Shown one piece after another: positions 20,395 to 23,228 of a stretch of 23,228 bases of DNA. The notes below the pieces were generated by a model. It had not been told where the DNA came from and made no database searches. It worked only from the letters and a program-made list of their open reading frames with translations. This DNA is from Synergistales bacterium (GTDB taxonomy: Bacteria > Synergistota > Synergistia > Synergistales > Synergistaceae). Each line of letters begins with the position of its first letter. The stretch's first letter is position 1. The position numbers were made by a program, and so were the translations under genes. Location of the stretch: NCBI GenBank assembly GCA_026002695.1, contig BOCB01000023.1, positions 1 to 23,228 of the forward strand, in the 5' to 3' direction.

Positions 20395-20421
20395 GTTGAA
20401 AAGTTTTAATATATGATAGAA
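20395..20421 (+). promoter_or_regulatory. Promoter of proS
   Basis: TTGAAA (20395-20400), a short 15-base spacer and an extended -10, TGA-TAGAAT (20416-20421). The start near 20428 gives a leader of about 35 bases. There is no T-box-like leader. Confidence 0.5.
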
Positions 20422-20462
20422 TACCTACATCAGCGAATCATCAAACAGACGGGGGAATTTCA

Positions 20463-21911
20463 GTGGCAAAAAACATCACACCCAAAGAGAATAATTTTTC
20501 GCAATGGTACTTGGACGTCATACGCGCGGCCGAGATGGCCGACTACGCGCCTGTGCGCGGCTGTATGGTCGTCCGCCCCACGGGATATGCCATATGGGAG
20601 CATATACAGTCCGTATTCGACCGCGCCTTCAAGGAGACCGGACACGTCAACGCCTATTTCCCGCTCCTCATACCTAACTCCTTCCTTGAAAAAGAGGCAA
20701 AGCACGTAGAGGGCTTCGCGCCTGAGTGCGCCGTCGTAACTCACGCGGGAGGCGCCGAACTCGAGGAGCCCTACGTCGTCCGACCCACGTCCGAAACGGT
20801 GATAGGCCACATGTACAGCCAGTGGGTACACTCGTGGCGCGACCTCCCTATACTCATCAATCAATGGTGCAGCGTCATGCGCTGGGAGAAACGCCCCCGC
20901 CTATTCCTCCGGACGTCCGAGTTCCTCTGGCAGGAGGGGCACACGGCCCACGCCACCCGCGAGGAAGCCGTCGAGGAGACTATGAAAATGCTCGAAGTCT
21001 ACAAGAACATTATGCAGAACGAGCTCGCTCTTCCCGTGCTGTATGGCGAGAAGTCCATGAACGAGCGCTTTCCCGGCGCCGACAACACGTATTCGTGCGA
21101 GGCGATGATGGGCGACAAGCGCGCTCTCCAGGCCGGCACCAGCCACTTCCTCGGCCAGAACTTCGCCAAGGCGTTCGAGATAGATTTCCAGGACAAGGAC
21201 GGCGGCACATCATATGCGTGGACGACGAGCTGGGGTGTCTCAACCAGACTCATCGGCGCGATAATAATGACGCACGCCGACAACGACGGCATGGTGATAC
21301 CGCCGAGGATAGCTCCCGTGAAAGCCGCGATAATTCCTCTTTCGACCAATGAGGCGAAACTCTCGGACGAACTCGAACCGATGGCGAGCGATACAGCGCG
21401 TAAACTTAACGCGATGCTCGGCGCTCCGGAAACCGTAGTGGACAAGCGCTATCACGAGCGCCCCGCCGACAGGTTCTTCCACCACCTCCAGCGAGGCGTC
21501 CCCATTCGCATAGAAATAGGCGAGCGCGAACTTGCCGAGGGCGTCGTTACTTTGGTTCGCCGGGATACGGCGGCTAAGGAAAAGGTCTCGCTTGACGCGC
21601 TCACCGAAAGGGCGCGCGACGTCCTCGCCGACATGCAGACGAGCCTTTACGAGAAGGCGAGAGCCTTCCGCGACAGCAACACTCACGACGTGTCGAACAT
21701 GGAGGAGATGAAGGAGCTCTTCGGCAAAGAAGGGCGCGGAGGATTCGCGCGCGCGTACTTCTCAGGCTCCGACGAAGACGAGGGAGAGATAAAATACGTT
21801 ACGGGCGGCGCGACGATCCGCTGTCTGCCTCTCGACGACGACAGCACCGGCAAATGCGTCTACACCGGCAAAGAGGGCGCGAGAAGAGCGATATTCGCCA
21901 AAGCGTATTAA
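20463..21911 (+). CDS. proS: Prolyl-tRNA synthetase, archaeal/eukaryotic type (ProS type 3)
   Basis: Charges tRNA-Pro with proline. The protein has 482 residues from a GTG at 20463 with GGGGG 7-8 bases upstream. It is the compact form without the bacterial editing insertion. MAKNITPKENNFSQWYLDVI at the start, YVVRPTSETVIGHMYSQWV, motif 2 MRWEKRPRLFLRTSEFLWQE with EGHTAHAT, and motif 3 WGVSTRLIGAIIMTHADN with PPRIAPVKAAIIP, identify the class II core and anticodon-binding domain. The C-terminal part (about 370-482), with TGGATIRCLPLDD, is the zinc-binding-type extension of this class. Bacteria such as Thermus and Mycoplasma carry the same type. A two-hairpin element follows the stop. Confidence 0.96.
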   Translation: MAKNITPKENNFSQWYLDVIRAAEMADYAPVRGCMVVRPTGYAIWEHIQSVFDRAFKETGHVNAYFPLLIPNSFLEKEAKHVEGFAPECAVVTHAGGAELEEPYVVRPTSETVIGHMYSQWVHSWRDLPILINQWCSVMRWEKRPRLFLRTSEFLWQEGHTAHATREEAVEETMKMLEVYKNIMQNELALPVLYGEKSMNERFPGADNTYSCEAMMGDKRALQAGTSHFLGQNFAKAFEIDFQDKDGGTSYAWTTSWGVSTRLIGAIIMTHADNDGMVIPPRIAPVKAAIIPLSTNEAKLSDELEPMASDTARKLNAMLGAPETVVDKRYHERPADRFFHHLQRGVPIRIEIGERELAEGVVTLVRRDTAAKEKVSLDALTERARDVLADMQTSLYEKARAFRDSNTHDVSNMEEMKELFGKEGRGGFARAYFSGSDEDEGEIKYVTGGATIRCLPLDDDSTGKCVYTGKEGARRAIFAKAY

Positions 21912-21928
21912 AAGATTTTCAATTAATT

Positions 21929-21980
21929 AGGGTCAAGGGTGACAACCCTTGCGAGGGGCGTGGGGGCGAGAAGCCCCCAC
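21929..21980. repeat. Two-hairpin intergenic element, copy 2 (also likely terminator)
   Basis: Hairpin 1, CAAGGGTGACAACCCTTG (21934-21951), is identical to 6049-6066. Hairpin 2, GTGGGGGC-GAGAA-GCCCCCAC (21960-21980), differs from copy 1 but stays fully paired. It lies between the convergent proS and aminotransferase genes and is followed by GGTTCGTTTTTGGTTTTT, so it can terminate proS transcription. Confidence 0.7.
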
Positions 21981-21996
21981 GGTTCGTTTTTGGTTT

Positions 21997-22845
21997 TTAC
22001 TCCTGCCGCAGCCAGCGGTGTTTGTTTTCCCTGAACAATTTGAGCAAGTGAGCGGCCACCGGTCCCTGTTTGCCGCTGCCGATTTTTATGTCGCCTACGC
22101 GCGTTACCGGCATTACCTCTTTCCATGTGCTGGTGATGAACGTCTCGTCAGCGTCGGCCAACTCCGACAGCTTAGGCGCGCGCTCCTCTATCTTGAAGCC
22201 GTTCTCGCGCGCTATCTCTAAAATTATCTTCCTCGTTATCCCGTTTAAGACCCGGCCGACCGGCGCGGTGATAATCTTCCCGTCCTTGCACATGAAGAAC
22301 GACGCGCGCAGCGTTTCCGTAATCTCGCCGTCAGGGCAGTACAGGCACTCCAGTACGTCGCTCTGTTCGGCGCTCTGCATGATGCCGACCAAATAATTTA
22401 CGCTCTTTACCATCGGAAACGGCCTGTGTTCGTTCGACGGGGAGAGCGTGACGCCGTTCTTGTACTCGGCGTCGGAAACGGGTATGCCCTCCTCGAAAAT
22501 TACGAAAAATCGCGGGTTTGGGAAGGTTCCGAAATCATTCACGTCTCCGCCGGTGATGAAGGGCTTTATCACGCACTCGGCTACGGGGCAGTCGTCGCGG
22601 CGAAGTCCCGCGATTATCGCGCCCTTTATCTCCTCCATTATGCCGCCGAGCCTGATGTTGATCCCCTCCGCGCTCGTCCGCAGGCGATCCAAATGCTCTC
22701 TGAGCGCGAAAGGTTTGTGCTCGTAGCTTCTCAGGCTGTCGAATACGCCTATGCCGCGCGCGATGATGAGATCGGTTACAGGCAGAGCAGTCTCGCTCGT
22801 CGGGCGGAACTTCCCGTTAAAATAACAGATGGACAATATAAACAT
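21997..22845 (-). CDS. Class IV PLP aminotransferase (branched-chain/D-amino-acid aminotransferase or aminodeoxychorismate lyase type)
   Basis: A fold-type IV PLP enzyme of 282 residues. The PLP lysine is Lys147 in MVKSVNYLVGIMQ; the cofactor-nitrogen-binding glutamate is Glu177 in GEITETLRASFF, followed by KDGKIITAP; VLNGITRKIILEIARENG and the late TSTWKEVMPV stretch complete the family pattern. ARGIGVFDSLRSYEHKPF is the usual N-terminal region. Whether it is IlvE, Dat or PabC cannot be told from sequence. The start is uncertain: the ATG at 22845 directly follows GGGGG, while a TTG three codons later (22836, giving MSICYFNGKF) has proper spacing. It is preceded closely by the DUF3160-like gene on the same strand and is probably co-transcribed with it. 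Confidence 0.85.
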   Translation of the reverse strand: MFILSICYFNGKFRPTSETALPVTDLIIARGIGVFDSLRSYEHKPFALREHLDRLRTSAEGINIRLGGIMEEIKGAIIAGLRRDDCPVAECVIKPFITGGDVNDFGTFPNPRFFVIFEEGIPVSDAEYKNGVTLSPSNEHRPFPMVKSVNYLVGIMQSAEQSDVLECLYCPDGEITETLRASFFMCKDGKIITAPVGRVLNGITRKIILEIARENGFKIEERAPKLSELADADETFITSTWKEVMPVTRVGDIKIGSGKQGPVAAHLLKLFRENKHRWLRQE

Positions 22846-22860
22846 CCCCCATACTGAAAA

Positions 22861-23228
22861 TTATTTTATCAAAATATTGTACCACGACGGGTGGAGTTTG
22901 CGCAGTTCATCGGCCTTCTTCGGGTCGTAGACTATTTTCTTCCATTCGGCGCCGGTCATCCTATTGTCGCTTCCGCTCATAAATTCATAGTATGAGTAGA
23001 CATATCCGCGAGCTACGCGATGCCCGCCCGATTTGTCGTCCACGAAGACGTAAATCGCGCGCGGCGTCCCGATACCCGCCAGCAGAATTGTCTCGGCTGT
23101 GATCGGATCGGTGGCGACGTCTATTATCAGCGCCATCTTCAATTGGTCTTGCACGTCGTCGGGGTCAAGATACCCCGTCATGTCCGATGGGAGCAGCAGG
23201 TCGCTCGTAAATGACCGCGCGAGGCTCT
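22861..23228 (-). CDS. DUF3160-like protein, C-terminal part (runs off window)
   Basis: The frame is open from the window edge and ends at 22861, so at least 121 C-terminal residues are visible. The reading SLARSFTSDLLLPSDMTGYL, then AIYVFVDDKSGGHRVARGYV, then YSYYEF, and the end KKADELRKLHPSWYNILIK, resemble the C-terminal region of secreted DUF3160 proteins of unknown function. This is recalled from memory of the family and not checked. The gene ends 15 bases before the aminotransferase start. An internal ATG at 23181 is not the true start. Confidence 0.7.
   Translation of the reverse strand, partial: SLARSFTSDLLLPSDMTGYLDPDDVQDQLKMALIIDVATDPITAETILLAGIGTPRAIYVFVDDKSGGHRVARGYVYSYYEFMSGSDNRMTGAEWKKIVYDPKKADELRKLHPSWYNILIK

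Noticed and set aside
1..23228. tRNA, rRNA or known riboswitch
   Set aside because: No cloverleaf with a GGTTCRA-type arm, no rRNA segment and no recognisable riboswitch core was seen by eye. A covariance search was not possible.

Overview
The window looks like a chromosomal piece of a member of the Synergistota (Synergistetes). The strongest marker is the secreted protein at 2357-3613. It ends in a Cys-Asp-Ala-Gly-Phe-Gly motif, a hydrophobic stretch and a basic tail, which is the Synerg-CTERM sorting signature described for that phylum. An archaeal/eukaryotic-type prolyl-tRNA synthetase, a short EF-Ts, GC-rich genes with many ATA (Ile) codons, and frequent TTG starts fit the same picture. 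This assignment is inference from the sequence alone.

Layout. 1-1342 (minus): hisF, frameshifted and cut by the window edge, and hisH, the two subunits of imidazole glycerol phosphate synthase. 1562-2011 (minus): an XRE-type repressor facing a near-consensus promoter that holds two 15-bp palindromes. Downstream of that promoter lies the Ig-like/chitobiase-C-like Synerg-CTERM surface protein. 3869-9234 (plus): a catabolic/uptake operon with an enolase-superfamily sugar-acid dehydratase, an SsuC/TauC-type permease, an SsuA/TauA-type binding protein, an Ldh_2-family NAD(P)-dependent 2-hydroxyacid dehydrogenase and an SsuB/TauB-type ATPase. Together they suggest import of a small hydroxy-acid or sulfonate-like compound followed by dehydration and oxidation. 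9187-9620: an islet bounded by an exact 49-bp direct repeat. It carries an intact antitoxin gene and a truncated PIN-toxin gene. 9616-10566 (minus): a family 2 glycosyltransferase whose promoter abuts an (ATGA)11 microsatellite.

11029-15861 (plus) is housekeeping: recD2, then rpsB-tsf-pyrH. The minus-strand pruA-like gene (P5C dehydrogenase) follows, with two related palindromic operators flanking its promoter. It is divergent from an ABC-F ATPase (17746-19233). Next come a minus-strand HU-type gene, a relic of a chemotaxis receptor, proS (plus), a class IV aminotransferase (minus) and the C-terminal end of a DUF3160-like protein (minus, cut by the window edge).

Intergenic space is rich in small structured repeats. 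There is a 108-110 bp MITE-like element with 13-bp terminal inverted repeats (three full copies and one fragment), a two-hairpin element with a covarying second stem (two copies), and a family of GGGGCG-type palindromes. Toxin-antitoxin debris occurs at two places. I saw no tRNA, rRNA, CRISPR array or complete insertion sequence. The most interesting signals are the 49-bp repeat islet, the MITE-like family, the XRE operator pair facing the surface protein, and the microsatellite in the glycosyltransferase leader.
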